NCBI GenBank assembly: GCA_902576785.1
Contig: CACGWC010000003.1
Span: 1-64,000, forward strand
Origin: an uncultured Pelagibacteraceae bacterium
GTDB taxonomy: Bacteria; Pseudomonadota; Alphaproteobacteria; Pelagibacterales; Pelagibacteraceae
Direction: 5' to 3'
DNA length: 64,000 bases
Shown in pieces: positions 1-7,577 of the stretch. A program made the translations under genes and the position numbers. Below the pieces are notes generated by a model. The model did not search any database, had not been told where the DNA came from, and was given only the letters and a program-made list of their open reading frames with translations. Every line of letters begins with the position of its first letter. The stretch's first letter is position 1.

Positions 1-571
1 TAAACAATTTAATATTTCTTGATTTTAGAATTTTGTAAATTTGGTTCGTCTTTTTGGAAGAATAAGATGATATACCAACATATAAAGCTTTTCCTGACTT
101 ATAAATACTCTCTAATGCATCTGCTGTTTCTTCTAAAGGTGTATTTGGATCAAATCTATGTGAGTAAAATATATCAAAGTAATCAATTTTCATTCTTTTT
201 AAACTTTGATCACAACTTGCGATAATATGTTTTTTTGACCCCCATTCTCCATAAGGTCCTTCCCACATATCATAACCAGCTTTTGATGATATAATCAGTT
301 CATCTCTGTATTTTTTTAAATCTTTGCTTATTATTTTTCCAAAATTACTTTCCGTACTACCGTAAGGTGGGCCATAATTATTTGCCAAATCAAAATGAGT
401 AATGCCTTTATCAAAAGCATAGAATAATATTTTTTTAATATTAGAAAGTGGAACCTTACCTCCAAAGTTATGCCAAAGCCCAAGGCTTATTAGTGGTAAT
501 TTAACTCCACTATCGCCACAAGTTCTATATAACATCTCTGAATATCTTTTATTATCAGCATTATATTTCAT
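1..571 (-). CDS. Aldo/keto reductase, YghZ/Gpr-like (partial, 3' end outside window)
   Basis: This gene is absent from the ORF track because it runs off the left edge. Reading the minus strand from the ATG at 571 gives about 190 residues beginning MKYNADNKRYSEMLYR. The stretches LISLGLWHNFGG and THFDLANNYGPPYG carry the catalytic Asp and Tyr of the aldo/keto reductase barrel, and the catalytic Lys (ISSKAGYDMW) and His (FYSHRFDP) follow. These resemble the YghZ/L-glyceraldehyde-3-phosphate reductase subgroup, which reduces small aldehydes with NADPH. The start lies 2 bases after the ribokinase stop, so it is the last visible gene of a fucU-rbsK-reductase operon. The true substrate is unknown; a sugar or aldehyde from the same pathway is an inference. 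Confidence 0.85.
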   Translation of the reverse strand, partial: MKYNADNKRYSEMLYRTCGDSGVKLPLISLGLWHNFGGKVPLSNIKKILFYAFDKGITHFDLANNYGPPYGSTESNFGKIISKDLKKYRDELIISSKAGYDMWEGPYGEWGSKKHIIASCDQSLKRMKIDYFDIFYSHRFDPNTPLEETADALESIYKSGKALYVGISSYSSKKTNQIYKILKSRNIKLF

Positions 572-573
572 AT

Positions 574-1488
574 TTAGTAAACCTCGACCTCTTCATATGT
601 TGGCATGGAATTCGCAGCTCCTTCTTTAGTTGTAGAAATACCAGCAACTTTATTAGAAAATTCTAATGCATCAACAATTTTTAATGATTTGGCTAATGCT
701 ACACTAAAAGCTCCATTAAAAGCATCACCTGCTCCAGTAGTATCTTTTACATCCTCTTTTAATTCATGGGCGTCTACAAAATGGCTTTCGGTTCCATTTG
801 AAAAATAAACCCCTTTAGAACCTAGAGTTATTAAGATATTTTTTACTCCTTTTTTTAAAAAATCTTTAGCTGCATTTTCTATTTCAGATTTTGTTTCAAT
901 TTTTTTTTCTAAATAAAAACTAGCCTCAGTTTCATTTGGTGTAAAATAGTCTATGTTTTTAAAGTCATTCTCAGATATTTTCGAAGCCGGAGCTGGATTT
1001 AATATTGTAATTGAACCAGTATCTTTAGCTTTTTGTAAAGCATAACTTGTAACATCATATGGTGTTTCTAATTGTGTTAAGAATATATCTGACTTCTCGA
1101 TTGCTTTTAAATTACTATCTATATCAGAACTATTTAAAGTGCCTGCAGCGCCTGGTATGATGTTTATTGCATTATCACCTGTATTAGTATTAATCATAAT
1201 ACCAGCAACACCAGTTGAGTGATTTTTGTCTTTAATAATATAATCGGTATTTACTCCAGAGGATTTATATAAATTTAGTGCCATTTCAGCATTATTATCA
1301 TCACCTATTTTTGTAATAAAACTTATGTTTCCGCCAAGTCTTGCTGCAGCAATGGCTTGGTTAGATCCTTTTCCACCAGGTCCTATTAAGTGTTTTGTTC
1401 CTAAAATAGTTTGCCCCACTTTAGGAATTTTTTCACCAATAAAACATAAGTCTGCAACAAATACTCCAAATACACATATAGATTTCAT
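574..1488 (-). CDS. rbsK: Ribokinase / PfkB-family sugar kinase
   Basis: A 304-residue PfkB-family kinase of normal ribokinase length. Near residues 38-44 is the sugar-binding signature GGKGSNQ, and around 249-260 is DTTGAGDAFNGAF, whose Asp (about 255) is the catalytic base and whose Gly-rich turn forms the anion hole. The NPAPA segment is also typical of RbsK. It would phosphorylate ribose, deoxyribose or a similar sugar in the cytoplasm using ATP. It starts 4 bases after the FucU/RbsD-type mutarotase, a pairing classic for ribose operons where the mutarotase supplies the right anomer. Ribose is the best guess, but other sugars are possible because no canonical rbsDACB block surrounds it. 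Confidence 0.88.
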   Translation of the reverse strand: MKSICVFGVFVADLCFIGEKIPKVGQTILGTKHLIGPGGKGSNQAIAAARLGGNISFITKIGDDNNAEMALNLYKSSGVNTDYIIKDKNHSTGVAGIMINTNTGDNAINIIPGAAGTLNSSDIDSNLKAIEKSDIFLTQLETPYDVTSYALQKAKDTGSITILNPAPASKISENDFKNIDYFTPNETEASFYLEKKIETKSEIENAAKDFLKKGVKNILITLGSKGVYFSNGTESHFVDAHELKEDVKDTTGAGDAFNGAFSVALAKSLKIVDALEFSNKVAGISTTKEGAANSMPTYEEVEVY

Positions 1489-1492
1489 TTAA

Positions 1493-1954
1493 TTAAGACC
1501 AGACTTTACCGTCAGGAAGAATAACTCCTTTAGTAATAATAAAACATCCAAAAGGTCGAGCATCTGTAGTGGTTACAATACAATATGCTTTTTTTGCTTC
1601 TTCATAAAAATTTTGTCTTGAAATTGATCCAACTTTCCATTGTGGACCAGAATTATTTTTTACTGCTTCAATAAATTCTTTATGAGTTTCAGTTAGTTCT
1701 TCTGGTTTATCATCTACTTCCATTCTAAGTGCAGGTGAGCCCCCTTGTGATACGGTAAAACTATCTAATGGAAAAACAGATAAAATTGCATTTGCTGCAC
1801 TTTTAATATCTACCCCATCCAATCGAATTACGTTTTTATTCATAGAGTTTGCAGGAAAATTAGCATCAGCAAGAATAATTTTCTCGCCGTGACCCATGGA
1901 TCTTAAATTAAAAAGTAATTCAGGGCTTAAAACTGGATTAATATTTATTAACAT
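1493..1954 (-). CDS. fucU: FucU/RbsD-family sugar mutarotase
   Basis: A 153-residue protein of the RbsD/FucU family. The N-terminal segment LRSMGHGEKIILADANFP holds the conserved His and Asp used in anomer interconversion, and the C-terminal part has a conserved Tyr-rich patch (EEAKKAYCIVTT). Length and motifs fit FucU (L-fucose mutarotase) better than RbsD, but family members also act on ribose and other sugars. It is the first gene of a minus-strand operon with ribokinase and the aldo/keto reductase. A TATAAT-like -10 hexamer lies only 11 bases before the ATG and no Shine-Dalgarno sequence is visible, so the message may be nearly leaderless. Confidence 0.82.
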   Translation of the reverse strand: MLININPVLSPELLFNLRSMGHGEKIILADANFPANSMNKNVIRLDGVDIKSAANAILSVFPLDSFTVSQGGSPALRMEVDDKPEELTETHKEFIEAVKNNSGPQWKVGSISRQNFYEEAKKAYCIVTTTDARPFGCFIITKGVILPDGKVWS

Positions 1955-1965
1955 TTTATAAGTAT

Positions 1966-1971
1966 ATTATA
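1966..1971 (-). promoter_or_regulatory. Candidate -10 box for fucU-rbsK operon
   Basis: The minus strand reads TATAAT here, 11 bases before the fucU ATG at 1954. No convincing -35 box is seen at the usual spacing. If used, the transcript would begin almost at the start codon. Assigned by eye only. Confidence 0.4.
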
Positions 1972-2080
1972 TTCTTTTTAAGATTTCTAACATTACTTGA
2001 ATTAATTAATTTACATAATTTTTTTTATCAAAAATTCTGAAAATATTTCCTTTGTACTTATTTATTCATTGAATTTAAAA

Positions 2081-2100
2081 TGTTATGTTATAACATAACA
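2081..2100. promoter_or_regulatory. Perfect 20-base palindrome, probable operator between divergent fucU and dsrE-like genes
   Basis: The sequence TGTTATGTTATAACATAACA is its own reverse complement over all 20 bases. It is also a nested repeat (TGTTA twice, then TAACA twice). It lies 27 bases upstream of the DsrE-like start and about 125 bases from fucU, where RNA polymerase would bind for the plus-strand gene. This is the form of a dimeric repressor site. No regulator gene is nearby, so the cognate protein is unknown. Confidence 0.6.
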
Positions 2101-2127
2101 AATAATATATAAAAATTAGGAGAAAAT

Positions 2128-2505
2128 ATGAAAATTGCTTATGTATTTAAAACAAGTATGGCTAGTACTTTCCAACTTGCTACAATGATATTGCCACAAC
2201 TGGAAAAAAACTCTCACGTAGTTGATGTTGCTGGAATGTTTTTTTTTGATGATAACCTTTTTTGTTTAAAAAAAGGAGATCCCATCGGTGAAAGATTAGC
2301 AAAAATTGCTAATGAGAAGAAAATGCTGTTGATGGTATGTGATGCCTGCGCTGTTAGACGAGGTTTTGCTGATGGAACTTTAGAACAATGCGGAAGTGGA
2401 GATGTTAAAGCAAAAGGTTTGGTTGATGGTGTGGTGGCCGGATGCTTTCCACAATTATATACTGCACTTGGATCAAATCCACCTGATCAAGTAATCACTC
2501 TTTAA
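2128..2505 (+). CDS. DsrE/DsrF-like family protein
   Basis: A 125-residue protein with an N-terminal beta-strand plus helix (MKIAYVFKTSMASTFQLATMIL) and a conserved cysteine pair in MVCDACAVRRG, features of DsrE/DsrF-like proteins (YchN fold). These proteins form small oligomers, and several relay sulfur on a cysteine; that role here is an inference. A strong ribosome binding site (AGGAG) lies 5 bases before the ATG. The gene is apparently monocistronic, with a palindromic operator upstream and a strong hairpin terminator downstream. It may belong to the DsrE-related SaoD-type subgroup, but I cannot confirm that without a search. No link to the neighbouring sugar genes is evident from sequence. 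Confidence 0.7.
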   Translation: MKIAYVFKTSMASTFQLATMILPQLEKNSHVVDVAGMFFFDDNLFCLKKGDPIGERLAKIANEKKMLLMVCDACAVRRGFADGTLEQCGSGDVKAKGLVDGVVAGCFPQLYTALGSNPPDQVITL

Positions 2506-2513
2506 AATAAATA

Positions 2514-2550
2514 AAAAAAAAGGGTGGAATAAAACTCCACCCTTTTTTAA
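2514..2550. terminator. Bidirectional Rho-independent terminator
   Basis: An 8-base GC-rich stem AGGGTGGA/TCCACCCT (2521-2528 with 2536-2543) has a 7-base loop and is flanked by an A-run on the left and a T-run on the right. It can therefore end transcription of the plus-strand DsrE-like gene and of the minus-strand sugar-binding protein gene that converges on it. Confidence 0.9.
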
Positions 2551-2567
2551 ATGTTATAAACTAATGA

Positions 2568-3500
2568 TTATTTAAAATCGTTAGCGTTTTCTTTTGTTAC
2601 TAATTGTGTTCCAGTATCAATGTTTGGATCAATACTTCCGCCATTAGCTAACTCAAGTGCATATTTAACACCGTAAGCACCCATGTTATATGAGAACTGA
2701 GCAATAGTTGCAGTCATTTCACCTTTTAAGATACTTGTAGCAGCATCTGGAGTTGCATCAAAACCAACGACAACAACATCATTCATATCTGCATCTTTAA
2801 GAGCTTGCATAGCACCTAAGCCCATATTGTCATTTGAAGCAAATATTGCTTTGATGTTAGGATTTTTCAAAATAATAGACTCAGTAACTGATCTACCTTT
2901 TGCAGTATCCCACTCAGCTGTTTGAGTAGCAACTATATTTAAACCGCAATTTTTAAATCCTTTAATTGCACCGTCTCTTCTTAGTAAAGCTGTTGATTGA
3001 GACTCTATTCCAGTCAAAATTGCAACATCTGAACCTTTTGGAGTTTTGTCACAAATGAATTTAGCAGCTAATTCTGCTCCATTCATATTGTTAGTTCCAA
3101 TAAAAGTAACACCTTCATTAATCCCTTTTGTATCTACGAATACAACTGGAACACCACTTTTGATAGCGTCATCTACAATTGGAGCAAATGCATTTGGATC
3201 TCCTGGTGCAAGAGCTAAAGCATCAACACCTTTAGCAAGTTGGTCTTCAACTTGGTTAATTTGTGCTTGAACATCACCTTCCTGAGGTGGCGCAACCAAG
3301 ATTAACTTAACACCTAATTTTTTAGCTTCTTCTTCAGCACCTTTTGTAACTGAAGCCCAGAAAGGATTTCCAGACCCAGGACCTTTAATACTGAACAAGA
3401 TTTTTTTACCATGACCGTCAGCAAAAGAAGCTGAAATCATGCTTATCGATAAAAAAATTGCTGATACTAAAACAACAATTTTTCTTGATAGTTCTCTCAT
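2568..3500 (-). CDS. Periplasmic sugar-binding protein of ABC importer (RbsB/FrcB-like)
   Basis: A 310-residue substrate-binding protein of the Peripla_BP_4 family. Residues 1-27 form a signal peptide (basic start, hydrophobic core, ASFADG cleavage region). The mature part begins with KILFSIKGPGSGNPFWASV, the usual first strand and sugar-contact loop, and later carries ASNDNMGLGA and VGFDATPDAA, both typical of ribose or fructose binders. It is the last gene of the minus-strand operon, with 107 bases separating it from the permease, so it may also have its own promoter. The spacer contains an 18-base palindrome just before the ribosome binding site (AAGGGG). The ligand is a sugar or cyclitol; which one is not decided by sequence. 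Confidence 0.9.
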   Translation of the reverse strand: MRELSRKIVVLVSAIFLSISMISASFADGHGKKILFSIKGPGSGNPFWASVTKGAEEEAKKLGVKLILVAPPQEGDVQAQINQVEDQLAKGVDALALAPGDPNAFAPIVDDAIKSGVPVVFVDTKGINEGVTFIGTNNMNGAELAAKFICDKTPKGSDVAILTGIESQSTALLRRDGAIKGFKNCGLNIVATQTAEWDTAKGRSVTESIILKNPNIKAIFASNDNMGLGAMQALKDADMNDVVVVGFDATPDAATSILKGEMTATIAQFSYNMGAYGVKYALELANGGSIDPNIDTGTQLVTKENANDFK

Positions 3501-3509
3501 AAATTTCCC

Positions 3510-3527
3510 CTTTAATAATTATTAAAG
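3510..3527. promoter_or_regulatory. 18-base perfect palindrome upstream of sugar-binding protein gene
   Basis: CTTTAATAATTATTAAAG is perfectly self-complementary and ends 9 bases before the ATG at 3500, overlapping the ribosome binding site region. It may be an operator or an RNA hairpin in the leader. In such AT-rich DNA a palindrome of this length is expected about once by chance in 64 kb, so the placement is the main support. Confidence 0.4.
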
Positions 3528-3607
3528 CTTAATTTAATAAAATTTTTAAAAAAAATTCAACTGTTTACAGGGTCTCTTATGATAGCATCTATTCAACTTT
3601 GACGTGT

Positions 3608-4621
3608 TTATTTCCTCGTGCCGAAATCTCTTCTTAAAACATCCACGTAAACTGCTAATACAATGATCGAGCCAATCAATACTTGTTGCCAGAAAGAACT
3701 TACATCCATCAAATTAAGTCCATTTCTTAAAATTCCCATAATCATTACTCCAGCAAAAACTCCAAGAACAGTTCCTCTACCACCAAAGAAACTAGCTCCA
3801 CCAATTATACATGCTGCGATAGCATCCAATTCAGATTGTAATCCTGCATTAGGATAACCAGAGTCTGTTCTTCCTGCTAAAATTAATGCTCCAATACCTG
3901 ATAAAAATCCACAAAGTGAATAAACAATTATTAAAATTTTATTAACATTAATTCCTGAAGCTCTTGCTGCGCTTGGGTTGCCACCAATTGCATAAATCCA
4001 CTTTCCTGTTCGACTATGATTTAAGAAAACCCAAAAAACAAAATATACAACAGCGATTAAAACTAAGCTTACGGGGAGATACTGAGATTTCTCTAATCCT
4101 AACCAAGTAAGATCTATTCTACCATGACCTAAGTACCTAACTTCATCGGTAAATCCACTTATGGGTGTTCCACCTGATATTAAGTTTCCTGTTCCTCTAA
4201 AAATATAAAGAGTTCCTAAAGTCATTATAAAAGGATGAGGCATTCTTAAAAGTGTTATCCCCAAACCATTTATCAACCCGCATAAAAATCCAGCAAATAA
4301 AGGTACTAGAACAACTATAAACCAAGGCGCTCCAGCTTTAGCTACTATTGCTAAAATCATCAATGAAAGCATCATTATTGAGCCAACTGATAGATCTATA
4401 CCCGCAGTCACAATCACCATAAAAACACCTAAAGCTAACATTGATTGCCAAGATATTTGTTTGAATACGTTTGTTACATTTCTCCAAGACAAGAAGACAT
4501 CTGGTTGCAAAATATGCATTACCAAGATCATGATAACTAATAATAGTAAAATCCCGTATTTTTCAAAATATGGAATAAGTTTTACATATAAGCTATCTTG
4601 TTTTTTTTCCTTATCGTCCAT
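3608..4621 (-). CDS. Sugar ABC transporter permease (RbsC/FrcC-like)
   Basis: An inner-membrane permease of the BPD_transp_2 family, about 337 residues, with roughly eight to ten hydrophobic helices. The family signatures ITAGIDLSVGSIMMLS and the coupling loop near AARASGINVNKILIIVYSLCG are clear, and ILAGRTDSGYPNAG with ELDAIAACIIGGAS follows. The ORF track starts it at 4657, which overlaps the upstream ATPase by 35 bases. The ATG at 4621, 1 base after the ATPase stop, fits the operon better and was chosen; the longer start cannot be excluded. It works with the preceding ATPase and the following binding protein to import a sugar. Confidence 0.9.
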   Translation of the reverse strand: MDDKEKKQDSLYVKLIPYFEKYGILLLLVIMILVMHILQPDVFLSWRNVTNVFKQISWQSMLALGVFMVIVTAGIDLSVGSIMMLSLMILAIVAKAGAPWFIVVLVPLFAGFLCGLINGLGITLLRMPHPFIMTLGTLYIFRGTGNLISGGTPISGFTDEVRYLGHGRIDLTWLGLEKSQYLPVSLVLIAVVYFVFWVFLNHSRTGKWIYAIGGNPSAARASGINVNKILIIVYSLCGFLSGIGALILAGRTDSGYPNAGLQSELDAIAACIIGGASFFGGRGTVLGVFAGVMIMGILRNGLNLMDVSSFWQQVLIGSIIVLAVYVDVLRRDFGTRK

Positions 4622-4622
4622 T

Positions 4623-5372
4623 TTATTTTTTTCCCATAATCCAACCAATGACTTCATCTCTTGAAGTTTTATCTAATTGAGACTCAGCAAAGTTTGTTCC
4701 TTGAAAAAGTGCCATTACTCTGTCGCAAACAGTAAAAATATCATCCATTCTATGACTTATTACTATAACACCTACGCCAGTACTCTTTAATTTATTAATT
4801 AAGTCTAATACTTTTCCTACTTCTTTTATTGCTAAAGCTGCAGTTGGTTCATCCATTATAACAACTTTGGCATTAAATGCTGTTGACCTAGCTATTGCAA
4901 CTGCTTGTCTTTGTCCTCCAGATAATTCCTCCACTTTTTGGTCAGCACTTTTAACATTTATTTTTAGTTTCTCTAAGTGTGCACTAGTCATTTCTTGAAT
5001 TTTTTTAAAATCTAGAAATTTTAAGAAGCCAATATTTTTTGTAGGCTCTCTTCCTAAGAATATATTTTCTCCAATGGGTAAATTACCTGCCAATGCAAGA
5101 TCTTGATAAACCATTTCTAAACCTAAATTTTGAGAGTCTTTTGGGCTATCTAATACATGTTCTTTGCCCTCAAAAAATAAAGCGCCTGCACTCGGTTTGT
5201 ACAAACCAGATAAAACTTTCATTAGTGTAGATTTGCCTGCACCATTATCTCCTACAACACCTAAACATTCACCTTCGTGTACTTTTAAATTTACATTTTC
5301 TAGAGCAGTTATTGTTCCAAAATACTTTGTGATACCTTTGGCCTCTAAGAGCAATTTATTTGTTGAAGTCAT
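4623..5372 (-). CDS. Sugar ABC transporter ATP-binding protein, single-domain (FrcA-like)
   Basis: A 249-residue ATPase with Walker A GDNGAGKS near residue 42, a Q-loop (VYQDLAL), signature LSGGQRQAVAIAR and Walker B VVIMDEP followed by the His switch (VISHRMDD). Typical RbsA or MglA proteins have two fused ATPase halves of about 500 residues. This one has a single half, as in FrcA of rhizobial fructose importers, and would act as a homodimer. It lies 22 bases after the 2-hydroxyacid dehydrogenase and directly before the permease. Confidence 0.92.
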   Translation of the reverse strand: MTSTNKLLLEAKGITKYFGTITALENVNLKVHEGECLGVVGDNGAGKSTLMKVLSGLYKPSAGALFFEGKEHVLDSPKDSQNLGLEMVYQDLALAGNLPIGENIFLGREPTKNIGFLKFLDFKKIQEMTSAHLEKLKINVKSADQKVEELSGGQRQAVAIARSTAFNAKVVIMDEPTAALAIKEVGKVLDLINKLKSTGVGVIVISHRMDDIFTVCDRVMALFQGTNFAESQLDKTSRDEVIGWIMGKK

Positions 5373-5394
5373 TTAATTTAAATTAAAAAAAAAA

Positions 5395-6414
5395 TTAATT
5401 AATTGCAACAGGTTTTGACCTTAAAAGATGAACAGTTTTTCTTAGAGCTTTTTTACAAAATCTTGGTTTAAGATTTTTTGAAATTAATTTCATATCTTCA
5501 AAAACAATATTACCCATTTCCTTAAATGCCTCGTCTAAAGCACCCGCTCTATGTGCTGAAAATAAAACATTTTTTAATTTTCTTATAGGGTCATTTTTTT
5601 TAACAGGTTCTTCCGGAAAAACATCAAGCGCTGCATAAATATCACCTTTTTTAAGCCTATTTTTTAAATCTTTAAAATTAACAACTGCAGCTCTACTCAT
5701 TAGTATAAAAAGAGAGTTTGATTTCATAAGATTGAGTAATTTTTTATCAATCAATCCTTTGTTTCTTGTGGTAATTGCAGCAAGTACATAAATTACCTCA
5801 CATTCTTTAAACATTTTTTTTAAAGTAATTGGTTTAAATCCTTGATTAATAATTTTTTTGTTTGGTATCCAAGGATCATAGATATTTATTTTACTCGAAA
5901 ATGGTTTCAATAATTGAACCAAAGCCTTCCCTAAGTCTCCAAATCCAAATAATCCGATTTTTTTGTCTGATAACAATGAAGCCTTTAGATTTCCATCTAA
6001 TCCATACTTTTCCTTTTTATTAATGAAATCCTGATTTGCTCCATGAATATTTCTAAGAAGAGAAAGTGTAAATCCAAGCGCAATTTCTGCGACTGGTTTT
6101 GAGAAAACAGGCGAAGTTGCGATGACGTGAATACCTTTATCAAAGCAATAATTATAATCCATATTATCTAAAAAGTTACTTTCTACATTTATTACTGCTT
6201 TCAACTTTTTTGCTTTTGTTAATAAAAATTTAGGAAGATCAGGCTGTCCAATTATAAATTTCGCTTTATGAATATTATTAATATAAAATTTCTGTTTATT
6301 TGTTTTTGGTGCGAAAATAAGCTTAAATTTATTTTTTAACTCATTTAATTTTGGTTTTGAAAAAATAAGCTCCATAGTTCTTGGATAAGGGTCAACAATT
6401 GCAATATCTTTCAT
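5395..6414 (-). CDS. D-isomer-specific 2-hydroxyacid dehydrogenase family protein
   Basis: A 339-residue NAD(P)-dependent oxidoreductase of the phosphoglycerate/glyoxylate/hydroxypyruvate reductase superfamily. The dinucleotide-binding turn is GLFGFGDLGKAL near residue 155. The catalytic Arg lies in SRAAVVN, the Glu in DVFPEEP and the His in SAHRAGALDE. It begins 3 bases after the Gfo/Idh/MocA gene and is followed by the ABC importer, so it belongs to a sugar-acid or ketoacid step of the same pathway. The protein is rather lysine-rich and AT-biased. Exact substrate unknown; conversion of a 2-keto acid to a 2-hydroxy acid or the reverse is the family reaction. Confidence 0.88.
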   Translation of the reverse strand: MKDIAIVDPYPRTMELIFSKPKLNELKNKFKLIFAPKTNKQKFYINNIHKAKFIIGQPDLPKFLLTKAKKLKAVINVESNFLDNMDYNYCFDKGIHVIATSPVFSKPVAEIALGFTLSLLRNIHGANQDFINKKEKYGLDGNLKASLLSDKKIGLFGFGDLGKALVQLLKPFSSKINIYDPWIPNKKIINQGFKPITLKKMFKECEVIYVLAAITTRNKGLIDKKLLNLMKSNSLFILMSRAAVVNFKDLKNRLKKGDIYAALDVFPEEPVKKNDPIRKLKNVLFSAHRAGALDEAFKEMGNIVFEDMKLISKNLKPRFCKKALRKTVHLLRSKPVAIN

Positions 6415-6417
6415 GAT

Positions 6418-7572
6418 CTATAAGAGAATTTTTTTTACTTCTTCTTCTGTAAATCTTTTTGGCTTTTCACACTGAGTTTTTATTTTTTGAGGCACTCCAG
6501 TTGTTGCAGCTTTCATAGTAGATTCAATTATATCTAAAACATGAAGAGATAGCTCTCCGGAACATCGGTGTTTTTTCTTTTTTTCGATTGAATATAACAT
6601 CTCAGACATTCCAACACTTCTATAGTTTGCATTTGTTGGTGACTCATTAGATCTACCACTTGCAGATGTAATATTTATTTTTCCTAAATGCATTTTATCA
6701 GTTTTATGTTCACCCCAACGACCGCCTTCTGTAACAGAAATATAAACAGATCCACCAAACATATTTGGATCAGGAACGATAATTGATCCTTTAGTTCCAT
6801 AAAGTTCCATATGATTTCTTTGATGATTAATAACATCAAAGGATAGAGTGACCTGAATAATTGCTTCATTATGAAATTGAATTGTTGCTAAATAAGTAGT
6901 TGGCGTTTCAACCTTAAATGTTTTTCCTTTATTTGGACCTGCTCTATAATTTCTTCTTTTAAATGCTGTTAATGTTCTTCCTTGCACCTGTTTAGCTGGC
7001 CCTAAAAGATTAACAAGCGTTGTAAAAAAATAAGGACCCATATCTATTACTGGTCCTCCCTCTTTTTTATACCAAGATTCTGGTTTTGGATGAAAGTTTT
7101 CAACGCCAGGAAATGCAAATATTGCATTTCCAAGTTTGATTTGTCCAATTAAATCAGAGTCAATTAATTCCTTTGCTTTTTGTCCACCTCCTCCAAGAAA
7201 AGTATCCGGCGCATTACCAATGTATAATTTTTTTTGTTTTGCTAAAGCAACTAGCTCTTTTCCTTTTTGAAAGTATGTTGCTAATGGTTTTTCTGAATAA
7301 ACATGCTTTCCTGCGTTTAATACTTTTTTTGATACAGAATAATGTGATTGGGGAATTGTTAAATTTAAAATTACCTCAATATCTTTATCTTTTAATATTT
7401 CATTAACAGTCATTGATTTGATGTTGTATAATTTCGCACATTTTTCAGCTGCTTTTTGATTAATATCTGCACAAGCAACGATTTTGAAATTATTAAAATA
7501 TTGATGTCCCCTAAAATATGTTTCTGCGATATGGCCACATCCTATGAGACCAACCTTAAAAACTTTATTCAT
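6418..7572 (-). CDS. Gfo/Idh/MocA-family sugar or cyclitol dehydrogenase
   Basis: A 384-residue oxidoreductase with an N-terminal Rossmann fold (GLIGCGHIAETYFRG) and the EKPLAT motif, whose Lys near residue 95 is catalytic in the family. The C-terminal alpha/beta domain includes GGPVIDMGPYFFTTLVNLLG, with the conserved Asp that binds the sugar, and TKGSIIVPDPN. Family members oxidise or reduce hydroxyls of sugars and inositols with NAD(P). It starts 5 bases after iolD, so a role in inositol isomer or ketoinositol conversion is likely by context. It is one of three paralogues in the cluster. Confidence 0.88.
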   Translation of the reverse strand: MNKVFKVGLIGCGHIAETYFRGHQYFNNFKIVACADINQKAAEKCAKLYNIKSMTVNEILKDKDIEVILNLTIPQSHYSVSKKVLNAGKHVYSEKPLATYFQKGKELVALAKQKKLYIGNAPDTFLGGGGQKAKELIDSDLIGQIKLGNAIFAFPGVENFHPKPESWYKKEGGPVIDMGPYFFTTLVNLLGPAKQVQGRTLTAFKRRNYRAGPNKGKTFKVETPTTYLATIQFHNEAIIQVTLSFDVINHQRNHMELYGTKGSIIVPDPNMFGGSVYISVTEGGRWGEHKTDKMHLGKINITSASGRSNESPTNANYRSVGMSEMLYSIEKKKKHRCSGELSLHVLDIIESTMKAATTGVPQKIKTQCEKPKRFTEEEVKKILL

Positions 7573-7577
7573 GAATT

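Noticed and set aside
605-808. Plus-strand 67-residue ORF
   Set aside because: Shadow frame of ribokinase; no ribosome binding site or recognisable domain.
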